From Globodera rostochiensis (lineage: Eukaryota; Nematoda; Chromadorea; Rhabditida; Heteroderidae), in contig JAEVLN010000023.1 of the NCBI GenBank assembly GCA_018350325.1, positions 497,001-561,000 of the forward strand: a stretch of 64,000 bases of DNA. Reading direction: 5' to 3'. A program made the translations under genes and the position numbers. Positions 11,493 through 20,954 of the stretch are shown here, piece by piece (the stretch's first letter is position 1; each line of letters starts with the position of its first letter). The notes under the pieces are model-generated. The model did no database searches. It was not told the DNA's origin and was given only the letters and a program-made list of their open reading frames with translations.

Positions 11493-13734
11493 AGCGGTCG
11501 CAGTGCTGGTTCGGACAATTTGGAGTCCAAATCAGACTTGTGTTGTCGGGAAGTTGGCAGAAACCAGACGAGTAGATGCAGTTCCTCACTTGGTGAATTG
11601 GGGACACCAGTTCCAGGTTGTGCCGTTTCACATAAAGTGCGGCCGGCTGTGCGAAACAGTTCGTCGCTGAACTGCTTTGACGTCCTTTGAAAAGTCCGGC
11701 GAACGCGCCGGAGAATTCCACTTCTGTGGTGTCAGACGTCGTCCACACCTGGTCGCCTTGATGCAGCATCTCTGTTTTCGCTGCGGAGCATACTTGTTGT
11801 CGGGCCATCAGGGCGCAGGTTCGTTCGTTGACTGCAAATTCCTTCTCGATGTCCACGAAATGATCTCCAAAAAGATTCGTGTAGTACGTTTCGGTGGTGC
11901 GTTTGATGGCGCAATGCCAGGCAGAGGCGATTTCTTCCGGTTTGGTGATCCTCACGTAGAGGTCGACTTGTAAGGGATGCCACTCCGCATTCAGACTGGG
12001 TGGTGGCCGACAGAATGGGGAGCTGTCTGTCCCTTTTAATTCCCAAATGGAGCTGCCGCGGTCTGTGCACCAGAAGATGTTGTCTCCGTTTGCGTTGATG
12101 ATTCGGCGATCAGATGGTGTCGGATTTGCTGACTCTGCCGGTTGTTCTCGCTTCAACGGCAGGGCGTAGTAGCTCTTCGTGGGCGTTGCCGCCGGTTGGA
12201 CAGTTGGCCGAGCACGGTGATAGGTCGGCGACGGCATCGGCCGTGTGGTTGTCCACGACGGGCTCCTTGTTGTAGTAGGAATTGTCTGGGTCGTTTGGAT
12301 CCATTTTCTGCGCGTTGATGTCGGAATTGTTTGGGTGGTCTGGATCCATTTTTGGCGCGTCGTTGTAGGAATTGTTTGGGTAGTCTGGATCCATTTTTTG
12401 CGCGTGGTCGTAGTTGGCCTGGTCGTTGTCCCCGTTGGCTGACTCTTTTGTACGGTTTGTGTGGTTGGGGGGTCCGTGATGGGTGCTTGGGTGGTCGTCC
12501 AGCTTGGTTGAGTCGTGAGGTCCGCGAACGTAATTGGTGGGTTGGAGGTGGCGTAGAATGCACGGACTTTCTCCACATAACGTTCTCCTGCTGTCGTTAA
12601 AGCTGGGGTTCGCCGTTCTCGACTCCACAGGAAGTTTAGGAAATCGTTGCCGGGCCAGATGCCTACCCCGCCAAATCGTTTTTGACGGATCGCTTGGCCG
12701 CCTGTCGGTTGGATGGCGAGTAAGCAAAACAAGCCTATCAACATGGCGGTGTTGATGATGTCCCGACTTCCTGATTTGGACGATCTTGATGAACTTGGTG
12801 CTGTGGAAGTTGAGGGCGTTGAATCCACTTCCATATCTTCGACTTGCTGTCCTTGGATTCGCTCGGAAATGGCAGAGATTTCGCCGGGCTTTCCATTGAA
12901 TACGAAAAACCCGATTTTGAAGAGTTGAGCCAAGCTGAGAACGTGTTTCTTATTTTCCAACCAATCCAAGTTGTCCTCCTTGCCGAGGATGATGTTCATT
13001 TCGACGTCCGTTTTGGATAACGGATGGATGATTGGGGCCAGGTACTTGACGATGTTTTTGATATCCGCGTCATAGGCGAAGACTAGCCGTCGGATTTTTG
13101 GACCGAAGAAGACGCGGAGTGGGTCTGTCACCGTGTGCGAAAACCAGAAGGCTTGTGGCATGCCGTGTGAAAAAGCTTCGGCGATTGTTTCACCGATGAC
13201 AATGGTTTCGGCGTTGTTGAGATACCGACTTTGAGGAAAATGCAATTTCGCTTTCATCTGTGACGTTTTGTCGCTGGCGTGAGTGTTGATTTCTTCCAGC
13301 CAATTTTGAAATGGATTGGCTGTTTGGGTTCTGTTGATTGGCTGGAATCGGATCGGTGCCATCGACGGAGTTTGGAATAATTCCGCGAAGTGATCACAAG
13401 ACTGGCGCCAATGGCCGATGGTGGCAATAAGCGTCGCCGGTTTGAACAACGGCCGCTTTTGGTTGACCACCTGGTGCCTCCAAAAGTGTTCGGCTGCTTC
13501 TCGCTGTATTGACCCGTCGAGGACGGCATAATCCTCGTGAAGTTGCCAGGCCTCGTAGGGATTTGGCTGATATCTGTGTAACCAGTGCAGAATCATTGCG
13601 TGGAAGAGACTGATGGCGGTGCAGGCCTCGTAGCCTTCCACCACTTTTCGTTGCCCGGCGATCTCGCTGTAGATCGCCGATTTGGCACATGCCGTGTGGT
13701 CCGGCCCACACTCCAGGAAGATGTCGACAGGCAC
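11485..13734 (-). CDS. Accessory plus envelope-like frame, surface part
   Basis: This frame is open for at least 750 codons, and the same phase remains open upstream to 14001, inside the end of the gag-pol frame. The segment listed starts at a GTG; no ATG occurs for the first 46 codons, so it is probably reached from the pol frame or from a spliced RNA. The first ~320 residues are a soluble unknown region. Then comes a hydrophobic leader (IINTAMLIGLFCLLAIQP, near 12770-12710) followed by RQKR, a furin-type site. Next is a Thr/Pro-rich mucin-like stretch with three 15-residue WIQTTQTIPTTTR repeats, then a Cys-rich domain ending CPNQHCDRCD-stop. Leader, processing site, glycosylated stalk and Cys-rich ectodomain together suggest an envelope surface glycoprotein. 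The viral source of the envelope is not recognisable by eye. Confidence 0.7.
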   Translation of the reverse strand: MPVDIFLECGPDHTACAKSAIYSEIAGQRKVVEGYEACTAISLFHAMILHWLHRYQPNPYEAWQLHEDYAVLDGSIQREAAEHFWRHQVVNQKRPLFKPATLIATIGHWRQSCDHFAELFQTPSMAPIRFQPINRTQTANPFQNWLEEINTHASDKTSQMKAKLHFPQSRYLNNAETIVIGETIAEAFSHGMPQAFWFSHTVTDPLRVFFGPKIRRLVFAYDADIKNIVKYLAPIIHPLSKTDVEMNIILGKEDNLDWLENKKHVLSLAQLFKIGFFVFNGKPGEISAISERIQGQQVEDMEVDSTPSTSTAPSSSRSSKSGSRDIINTAMLIGLFCLLAIQPTGGQAIRQKRFGGVGIWPGNDFLNFLWSRERRTPALTTAGERYVEKVRAFYATSNPPITFADLTTQPSWTTTQAPITDPPTTQTVQKSQPTGTTTRPTTTTRKKWIQTTQTIPTTTRQKWIQTTQTIPTSTRRKWIQTTQTIPTTTRSPSWTTTRPMPSPTYHRARPTVQPAATPTKSYYALPLKREQPAESANPTPSDRRIINANGDNIFWCTDRGSSIWELKGTDSSPFCRPPPSLNAEWHPLQVDLYVRITKPEEIASAWHCAIKRTTETYYTNLFGDHFVDIEKEFAVNERTCALMARQQVCSAAKTEMLHQGDQVWTTSDTTEVEFSGAFAGLFKGRQSSSATNCFAQPAALYVKRHNLELVSPIHQVRNCIYSSGFCQLPDNTSLIWTPNCPNQHCDRCD
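12262..12420 (-). repeat. 45-bp tandem repeat in the mucin-like region
   Basis: Three near-identical 45-bp units encode WIQTTQTIPTTTR-type peptides. The unit length is a multiple of three, so copy number can change without breaking the frame. Confidence 0.85.
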
Positions 13735-16700
13735 GAAGGTTTCTTCTTTATGGGCGGCAAGCTGATACTCTTCGATGCGGAGCGGTTTGTTTTGGATAGG
13801 CGGCCGTCGTTGTTCTTGATTCCTCTCCTTGAGCCATTCTTGAAACGGCGGTGGTGTGTGGCCTGCAAAAGCGTTGTTGGGCCAGGCGCGCTTTGGTCTG
13901 TTTGTGAGGATTGACCCGGCGGTGGCGTGCGGCCCGCAAACCGCGTTGTTGGTCGAGGCGCGTTCTGTTCCGGGGCTGTGATGATCAGAATTTCCGGAGA
14001 CTCAGGCCTCTCTATAGCTCCTTTTGATGCCGCAGGTGCCGTTCGAAATTCGAATTCGTCCGGATGGTTGAACGACTCGATTTTGTTGATGATGAACAGG
14101 CCGCCGAGTCCATGTCGATTGGCAAGGAAACATTTGATTGAAGCTTGCTGTCCGTTCACATGGTAGAGTTTGAAGTTGCCAGACTCCAGGATCTCTTGCA
14201 TTTCCTTGAAGGCTCGTTGTCTTTTCCAGGCTGATTCGAGGTGGTCGCCGTACAGACGCTTGCAAAAGTCGATCAGCTTCTCGCCGTTCGTTGGAAGGTC
14301 GGATGCGTGGCGTTGGGGTTTGTGGTGCAGCGGTTGTTGCGATTGTTGTCGAAGTGTTAGCTGATTTGATGCTTCAAAGGCTCGTTGTGCTTCCTGGCTT
14401 CCGTCTTTGATCAGCTTTTGAAGGTGTTGCTGGTCCTCTTTTCCGGGGTCGTCAATGTCTTCTTCGATTGAGGCCGGCGCCTGCTGTCTCTTCCTGAGTT
14501 TCATCTTTCTCCGGAGCTCGTCGACGGCGGCTTTCCGATGATGGTGCCATTTGATGCGCTTTTCGTTTTGTTGTAAGCGGCTTTCCTTGTCTTTGGCTTC
14601 ATTATCGGTCGTTTGCTCCGGAATTTGCCCTGGTGAGTCTCCAAAGAGTCGTTGAAACATCTGCTGCTCCGTTTCTGACTGCTCTGGTATTTGTTGCTTT
14701 CTTTCCTTGGACTTTTCTTGTCGCTTCTCTTCTTGTTCGAGCAGTTCGGCCGTGATCTGTTGTTCCTTAGCCGCCCAATCTTTCATGGGTATTTTGCCGT
14801 GCTGATCAAGCAGTTCCTTTGCGATCTGGACCCCTTTTCCGCGGCTGAAGACTGTGGTCAGTTCCAGAAGCCGCTTTAGGCTGCCGTTTTTGAAGAAAAG
14901 CTTCTTTCCCTTCGGCCGAGGAGCGTAGAGTAGTCCCATGGCTGGATCGTAGTCGGACGGCTTCTGTTGGACTTCGTTCAAGCCCAGATTACGTCCAAGG
15001 AAATGTCGTTGCTTTTTGAAGACGATGTCTGTTTTCCGCGGGATTTTGTAGCCGCTTTTTGACGGACCGGATTGGTCCATGTCGCGTTCTTCGTCGCTTC
15101 CAGCGAGAGAGATGGAGTCCGGGTCGCGGTCCATGATGCTGTTGACCTGTTCTACTGGAAAAGAGGTCCCAATTTCCAGGTTGAACAATTGATTAATTGA
15201 TCGAGATTTTTCTTTCCCGTTTATTTTAATCAGCGCGGTGCGGGCTGCCCCGTCCCCTCCCTTTTGGACTTGAAGGACCCGGGCCAACGTCCAGAGCGAT
15301 CTCGGCTGGTGGTCGTCTTGTACGATCACCACATCTCCCTCTGTTGGGTGTTGTTGATCAATTTCGGCTGTGCCCCGGTCGCGCTCCCGAAGTGAGAGGA
15401 GATAGTCGGATTTCCACACGTGCCAAAACTTGTCAAGCCGAGAATCGGCGTGCCGTAGCATAGCGTGCAATTTGTCGCGGTTGGACGGGTTATAATCCGG
15501 GTCGTTGTGGTCTTCCGCGATGAGCGGAAAATTGGTTTCCGCCTGTCCGTACGGGATAAGGAAATGGACTGGGCGAAGAATTGAGCCGGGTTCTTCGTCG
15601 GATTCGAAGGTCAATGGACGTTGGTTGACGATCGCTTCGATTTCGCTGATTAATGTGCTGAATTCGTCCATGGTCAAGAGATTTCGACCAACGCTTCTCC
15701 GTAGCGCGTTTTTGGTGATTCCAACCAATCTCTCCCATGATCCGCCCTTCCATGGGGCCTTGGCCGTATTGAAGAACCAATTGACGCCTTGATGTGCCAA
15801 CTGTTGTTGAACTCGGGCCGGCAGCAGAGTGTCTGTCCATTTTTCTTTGATGACCTTTGCTCCTGCCACGAAGTTTGTACCCTGATCAGATCTGATCAGG
15901 GTTGGGGTTCCGCGTCGGGCGACGAATCGACGAAATGCTCGAAGGAAGGCTTCCGCAGAGTAATCCTCAGCGACTTCCAGATGAATTGCGCGGATGACCA
16001 GACAGGTGAACAATGCCACGTAGATCTTCACCGTGTCGGTTCCTCGTCGAACTTTGAGCGGTCCGAAGTAGTCGACGCCGGTTTGACTGAAGGGCCGAGC
16101 TTCGTTGACCCGTTCCTTGGGCAGATGTGGTGCCCTTGGATAGGCGTAGGGCCGCAGGCGATCCCGTCGACACTCCAAACAGCCGTAGTCTGGAGAGTAG
16201 AGGATGTGTTTGACGGTTTTTCTGCCTCGCGGTATCCAGTATTTTTCGCGGATCTTGGAAAGCAGTGTTTTTGGTCCGCAGTGGTGTAGCGCGTTGTCGT
16301 AATTCCGTACGATTAGCTTCGTTAGCCAGCTTTCGGGCGGAAGGTAAACCGGAAACTTGATTTCGTAGTCAAGTTGATCCGCTTGTCCGATTCTGCCTCC
16401 GCATCTCCATACCCCATTTCCGTGAAAGAGGCGGAGGTCTCTGATGAGTGTTCTCGTTGGGAGATAAGCCAGTTGCATCTCCTTCAATAGCCATTCCTCG
16501 GCACGTTCGAGTTCGTTTGGGGTCAACGGACCGGTTGTTGGCTTCTTCCGAAGATTTTTTACGGCGTCATCGCGTGAGAGCCGGTAGAGGGGGTAATTTC
16601 TCGCCTCGAATTTCGTGGCCAGGATCAACGTCATGATGAACCGTAGGGCATATGCCGCGGTGGCTTTGAGTCGATTCCAATTGGAGAATCGTTTGACTTG

Positions 16701-19700
16701 GATCGATGGTCGAAGGGCTTTCGCTTGTGCTTCGTGGATGGCCATGCTGAGGTCGATGATTGGCGGCTCTACGACTTCCTTGATTTCTTCCCCAGGATTG
16801 TAGGTGGCATTTGGCTCAGGCCATTGGCCGGACTTGGCCAGCCAGATTGGCCCAAATCGCCAGAGCAGGGATGAGACGAGGAGTTGCGGGTCGGTGCCGC
16901 GTGAGGCCAAATCTGCTGGGTTTGAGTCGGTTCGAACATGACGAACTTGAAAATTCGCTTCTCGAATTTTCTTCAGTCGGTTGGAGACGAAGCGGTCCTG
17001 CTTCCGATTCTCCTTGAGCCGCTCTATGGAACATTGACTGTCCGTCCAGAGAAGCACTTGGTCGTCTTTGAAGTGGAGTTGCCCTTGAATGAACTTGACT
17101 GCTTTGACGCCCAGGGTTAGTGCTTGAAGTTCCAGTTTCGGAATGGTTGAGTCGTGTTCGCCTAGTTTGAGGGGCTTGACCAGGCTTTTGCCGTAGATGA
17201 GGTTGCATTCCTCGTTGCCGTTGTCCGTCTTGGCCTTCTGATAAACTGCGATTCCCATGCCATAGCGGCTCGCATCGCAAAAGCAGTGGAATTGATCGCA
17301 TTCCGTTGATGTGATGAAGCGGGGGAACTCGATGACGAACGGCTCGCCTCTGATTGTCCAGAGTGCCACGATTTTTCGCCAGGCGTCGTTGAAATGTTCC
17401 GGGAGCTCGTCGTCCCATTTTGGGTTGAAGTTCTGCACGCTTTGCAGGAACACTTTGGCCGGAAGTAATGCTGGCGCCATGAGTCCGAGCGGGTCGAACA
17501 CTTTGGCGATGTGGGCCAGAATGGTTCTCTTCGTAATTTTTCCGTCGAAGGTCGGCATTTTGAAGAGGAGCCGATTGTGCTTCGGTCTCCACGAGATGCC
17601 GAGCACCTTTGCTTCTTCCAGCTCGTTGGCTAGGTCGGCCGGTGGCAACTTTTTTACTTCTTCCAAGTCGCTGCCAAAGAACTCCCTGAGAACCATTCCT
17701 GCTGTTGCGAATATTGCCTTTGCCTCGCAGACCAATGCGGGAAGTTCCTCCTCATTCTTGACTTCGATTAATATATTGTCGACGTACAGATTTTCGTCGA
17801 TTCGACGGGCCAAGTCACTGTCATACATTGCGAGATGTTCACGGATGGTTGCATTGAGAAGGAAGGGCGAGACCGTGAGTCCGAAACTGACGCGACAGAA
17901 ACGGTAGACCAGGACATCTTCTCGTCTCAGAGGGTCGAGTTTGTCCGTTGCCGGATTTGCTAACCAGAGGAAGCGCGTGGCATCGCGATCCTGTTGGCGC
18001 ACGCCTAGCTGAAGGAAGGCCTTTTCGATATCGGCCATTAGCACCCTTTTCATCCTGCGGAAGCGGATGAGTACTCCGGTGAGGTCCTTGAGCAGAAGCG
18101 GACCAGTGTGTAGGCAATCGTTGAGTGATGGTGCCGCTGGATTGTTCTTTGGTTTGGCAGAAGCATCCATTACGATGCGAATTTTGGTTGTCGCCTTGTC
18201 TGTGCGGATGACCGCCCGGTGCGGTAGGTAATGAACTGGTCCGATGTTCGGAGAAGACATGTCCACTCGTTCAATGACGGATTTCTGGAGTTGGTCTGTC
18301 AGGATTGTCTGGTATTCCGCTACCAAGTTGAGCGTACGCAATTTTCGTACCAAGCTGATTAGCCTCATCTTTGCTTGCAGGTAGTTCGTTGGTAAGTTGT
18401 TGACCCGTTCTGTCCACGGTAGTGCGACTTGGTACCTGTTTTCGACGAAGCTGAGGGTTTTCTTAAAGTCGATCATCACTGCGTCTTGATCCATTTTGGT
18501 GGATGTGTCATCCATGCCAATAATGTGCAGGCCAAAAAATCGGTTGAGTTGGTCATCTCTTTTCAGATCATCTTCCGTGGTAAAGATCTCATTATCGTCG
18601 CTGATTGGTTCAGTTTTGGCCGCTTGATCTGGTTCCTCTTCAGCTTCGTTTTGCACGGGGAGGACGAAGGTGACGTTTACCGATGGTCCGCCTAGTGCGA
18701 TGCGGCCTGATCCGCTGAGGATTTTTCCAATTTTCGATTGGCAAAGTGTAAATCCGCTGGGAAGTCGTTCAATCGGTTGAACGTTGAGTTCGTGCCAGAT
18801 ATTAATGCCGAGCAGGATATCTGGTTGCGTGGTTTCATGCGGTAGTGCCAGCTTCCTTTGTTGAAGCTGCGATGTGTCAAGCCCTGATAATTCGATGATT
18901 GGCATTTCTGACACCATGAAGCCCAACGCATTGAGGTTGAAAATGAGTTTCTCGCCGGCTGTGCCGAGGATCCCGATTTTAACCCGATCGCTGACGTATT
19001 TCTTCGGTTTCCGTTCGCCGAAGCTGGTCAGATGACATTCCTCTCGGTGAACTACTGGTAGGTCCAATTGCTGCGCCGCTCTATTTGAGATGAAGGAGCG
19101 GTGACTTCCGGGATCAAGGAAGATTGCAGCGGCCATGCTGAGTTGAGGCTGCGCTGGATTGAAGACCGTTGATGTCGTGGTCATTAGTAAGGCTTTTTTC
19201 TCGTTGTCCCTGACCACGGTGCTTTGCTGTGGTTCGGATTCCGTTCCGATGCCAGCTGTTGAGGGTGATCCGTTCTCATCCTCGTTTGGGCCAATTGTTG
19301 CTGCGGCGATTTGCATTGATCCGCTGTTGCCATTGGGGCAAAGCGCTGCTGGATGTGGTTGGCCACATCTGAAGCATCGTTTCGGCTTCGGACAGTCGAA
19401 TGAGCGATGCGTGGACTTCAGGCACTTGAAGCACAGTCTTTTCTCTCGAATGACTGCGGTTCGTTGCTGGAGTGTGCTGAATTTGCGGCATTCTTCGTTC
19501 CAGTGGCCGCTGCCACAGAAGATGCATGGTGAGGGTGGCTCACTTCGTTTGAACCCTCCTGATCCTTGAGGATTTGCTGATTGAAACGGTCTCGCTGCTT
19601 GACCGTTTTGGTGCTGCGGCGGTTGCTGATCCGCCCGTTGCCCAGTATGCTGGGGTTTTCGTTGAGTTGTGGCCGTCGGCCAGTGCTTCTGCGGATACGG

Positions 19701-20954
19701 CTGCAGACCCGCCTGTTGCCCAGTTTGCTGGGGCTTTCGCTGGGTTAGCTTGGTGCCAAATCGTTTGTTGGCCTCATCTACCGCTGATGAGATGAATGTC
19801 CGCTCCCTGGGTGGAGGACTTCGATACCGGCTTCGAAATGCCGGTGCTGGTTGCAGGCGTGCCCTTTGCTGATGGGCTTGAGTGCTTGGCTGCGTGGTTT
19901 TTCCGAACTGCGATGGGTGCCCGTATTCACCCATAACTTCTTGGATTTGTGTCTCTTTCCGGACGGATATGCTGAGTGTGTCCCGGAATTTGTTGGTATT
20001 CCAGTGCGCGGGATCCTCGGCCTTTTTGGTGAGGATTGTGCGGAGAAAGCCTGGTGTCAGCTTCTTCTCCAGCATCAGAAATGTTGGGGGACCCTCGATG
20101 TCCTCCCCTGCGTTGTTAAGCTCTCTCGTGAGCCTTTCGAGTTGCAGCAGGAACTCTTTGGTGTCGCGCAGCGTTCTGCAAGCCTTCAAGTTGGCAAGCT
20201 CAAAGTGCAGTGCGCGGATATGCTCTTCGGGAGCACCGTAGGTGTCTTTGAGCAGCTGGAGTGCAACATCGTAGTTGCTGTCTTCCAAACGAAATCCGGC
20301 AACGAGGTCTCGGGCCTCGCCGGTCAGCATGTTGCGCAGGAAGTTAAATTTCTCCGCCTTGGAGATGGGTTGGCTGCCGATGGCCGACTTGTAGGACTCG
20401 TAGAACTCCGGCCACCGGCGCTTGTGGCCGCCGAACTTCTCAAGCTGGATTGGCTGGAACTGGTAGAGCGGTGCCGCGAATGGCGGGGCGTTGCTGCGGG
20501 GTGCGGCTGTATTTTGTTGAACCGCTTTGTCGTGTACTGCTTGAGCGTCTCGCTCATCCTTGTTAGCTCGGCTGCGGTAAAGTTTTGCTTGGACTGTCAG
20601 TGTCCCAGCCAAATCCCGAAGATCGCGAAGTTTGACGGCAGCGTCATCGACTTTGTCGTTAATCTTTTCTTTTCTGTCGAATGCTTCGAAGGCCGCTTCT
20701 CCGGCGTCTCGTTCTGCTGCGGCGAGCTTGCGGAGCAGGTCGGTCCAAGCCGATGATGACTCTCGGATGTCATCCAAGAAAATTTCTAGCGTTCTCCCCT
20801 CCTTTTGGACCTTTTCCAGTTGCGCTTCGAGGAGTAATGCGTTCTCGAGGTTGGACAAGTTCTTGTCCGGCTGCAGTTTGAGGTCGACTGCGGGTCGGGC
20901 GCGCGAGAGGACCTTCAGTGCGGCTCCCAATTTCTGCTGAATGGGTGCCGACAT
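13593..20954 (-). CDS. Gag-Pol polyprotein of BEL/Pao element
   Basis: The frame is open from 20984; the first ATG is at 20954, giving 2,453 codons. From that ATG: a Gag with coiled-coil and DUF1759-like region (~160-340); three CCHC-type zinc knuckles (~477-538; CIFCGSGHWNEEC, CFKCLKSTHRSFDC, CFRCGQPHPAALC); an aspartic protease (DUF1758-like) with FLDPGSHRSF at ~614; RT with LMADIEKAF (~970), SFGLTVSPF and YVDN (1057-1060); RNase H with FCDAS (~1222) and NPADLASRG (~1345); an integrase with a HHCC finger (~1553-1595) and catalytic D (VDYFGP), D (SDQGTNF) and E (GSWERL); then a DUF5641-like domain to ~1920. The protease has DPG rather than DTG/DSG, and the RT has YVDN rather than YVDD. After ~1925 about 400 residues rich in K, E and Q match nothing I know. 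The last ~100 codons look out of phase (Ser/Arg-rich), as expected if translation normally shifts frame before the stop. Confidence 0.92.
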   Translation of the reverse strand: MSAPIQQKLGAALKVLSRARPAVDLKLQPDKNLSNLENALLLEAQLEKVQKEGRTLEIFLDDIRESSSAWTDLLRKLAAAERDAGEAAFEAFDRKEKINDKVDDAAVKLRDLRDLAGTLTVQAKLYRSRANKDERDAQAVHDKAVQQNTAAPRSNAPPFAAPLYQFQPIQLEKFGGHKRRWPEFYESYKSAIGSQPISKAEKFNFLRNMLTGEARDLVAGFRLEDSNYDVALQLLKDTYGAPEEHIRALHFELANLKACRTLRDTKEFLLQLERLTRELNNAGEDIEGPPTFLMLEKKLTPGFLRTILTKKAEDPAHWNTNKFRDTLSISVRKETQIQEVMGEYGHPSQFGKTTQPSTQAHQQRARLQPAPAFRSRYRSPPPRERTFISSAVDEANKRFGTKLTQRKPQQTGQQAGLQPYPQKHWPTATTQRKPQHTGQRADQQPPQHQNGQAARPFQSANPQGSGGFKRSEPPSPCIFCGSGHWNEECRKFSTLQQRTAVIREKRLCFKCLKSTHRSFDCPKPKRCFRCGQPHPAALCPNGNSGSMQIAAATIGPNEDENGSPSTAGIGTESEPQQSTVVRDNEKKALLMTTTSTVFNPAQPQLSMAAAIFLDPGSHRSFISNRAAQQLDLPVVHREECHLTSFGERKPKKYVSDRVKIGILGTAGEKLIFNLNALGFMVSEMPIIELSGLDTSQLQQRKLALPHETTQPDILLGINIWHELNVQPIERLPSGFTLCQSKIGKILSGSGRIALGGPSVNVTFVLPVQNEAEEEPDQAAKTEPISDDNEIFTTEDDLKRDDQLNRFFGLHIIGMDDTSTKMDQDAVMIDFKKTLSFVENRYQVALPWTERVNNLPTNYLQAKMRLISLVRKLRTLNLVAEYQTILTDQLQKSVIERVDMSSPNIGPVHYLPHRAVIRTDKATTKIRIVMDASAKPKNNPAAPSLNDCLHTGPLLLKDLTGVLIRFRRMKRVLMADIEKAFLQLGVRQQDRDATRFLWLANPATDKLDPLRREDVLVYRFCRVSFGLTVSPFLLNATIREHLAMYDSDLARRIDENLYVDNILIEVKNEEELPALVCEAKAIFATAGMVLREFFGSDLEEVKKLPPADLANELEEAKVLGISWRPKHNRLLFKMPTFDGKITKRTILAHIAKVFDPLGLMAPALLPAKVFLQSVQNFNPKWDDELPEHFNDAWRKIVALWTIRGEPFVIEFPRFITSTECDQFHCFCDASRYGMGIAVYQKAKTDNGNEECNLIYGKSLVKPLKLGEHDSTIPKLELQALTLGVKAVKFIQGQLHFKDDQVLLWTDSQCSIERLKENRKQDRFVSNRLKKIREANFQVRHVRTDSNPADLASRGTDPQLLVSSLLWRFGPIWLAKSGQWPEPNATYNPGEEIKEVVEPPIIDLSMAIHEAQAKALRPSIQVKRFSNWNRLKATAAYALRFIMTLILATKFEARNYPLYRLSRDDAVKNLRKKPTTGPLTPNELERAEEWLLKEMQLAYLPTRTLIRDLRLFHGNGVWRCGGRIGQADQLDYEIKFPVYLPPESWLTKLIVRNYDNALHHCGPKTLLSKIREKYWIPRGRKTVKHILYSPDYGCLECRRDRLRPYAYPRAPHLPKERVNEARPFSQTGVDYFGPLKVRRGTDTVKIYVALFTCLVIRAIHLEVAEDYSAEAFLRAFRRFVARRGTPTLIRSDQGTNFVAGAKVIKEKWTDTLLPARVQQQLAHQGVNWFFNTAKAPWKGGSWERLVGITKNALRRSVGRNLLTMDEFSTLISEIEAIVNQRPLTFESDEEPGSILRPVHFLIPYGQAETNFPLIAEDHNDPDYNPSNRDKLHAMLRHADSRLDKFWHVWKSDYLLSLRERDRGTAEIDQQHPTEGDVVIVQDDHQPRSLWTLARVLQVQKGGDGAARTALIKINGKEKSRSINQLFNLEIGTSFPVEQVNSIMDRDPDSISLAGSDEERDMDQSGPSKSGYKIPRKTDIVFKKQRHFLGRNLGLNEVQQKPSDYDPAMGLLYAPRPKGKKLFFKNGSLKRLLELTTVFSRGKGVQIAKELLDQHGKIPMKDWAAKEQQITAELLEQEEKRQEKSKERKQQIPEQSETEQQMFQRLFGDSPGQIPEQTTDNEAKDKESRLQQNEKRIKWHHHRKAAVDELRRKMKLRKRQQAPASIEEDIDDPGKEDQQHLQKLIKDGSQEAQRAFEASNQLTLRQQSQQPLHHKPQRHASDLPTNGEKLIDFCKRLYGDHLESAWKRQRAFKEMQEILESGNFKLYHVNGQQASIKCFLANRHGLGGLFIINKIESFNHPDEFEFRTAPAASKGAIERPESPEILIITAPEQNAPRPTTRFAGRTPPPGQSSQTDQSAPGPTTLLQATHHRRFKNGSRRGIKNNDGRLSKTNRSASKSISLPPIKKKPSCLSTSSWSVGRTTRHVPNRRSTARSPGNEKWWKATRPAPPSVSSTQ
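13846..13965 (-). repeat. 71-bp-spaced duplication at the pol/accessory frame junction
   Basis: Two similar segments, beginning 13846 and 13917 on the plus strand (CGGCGGTGG... then GCGTTGTTGG), lie 71 bp apart. One encodes AGRTPPPG in the pol phase, the other AGHTPPPF in the phase of the next frame. The spacing is not a multiple of three, so the duplication itself changes the phase. Confidence 0.75.
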
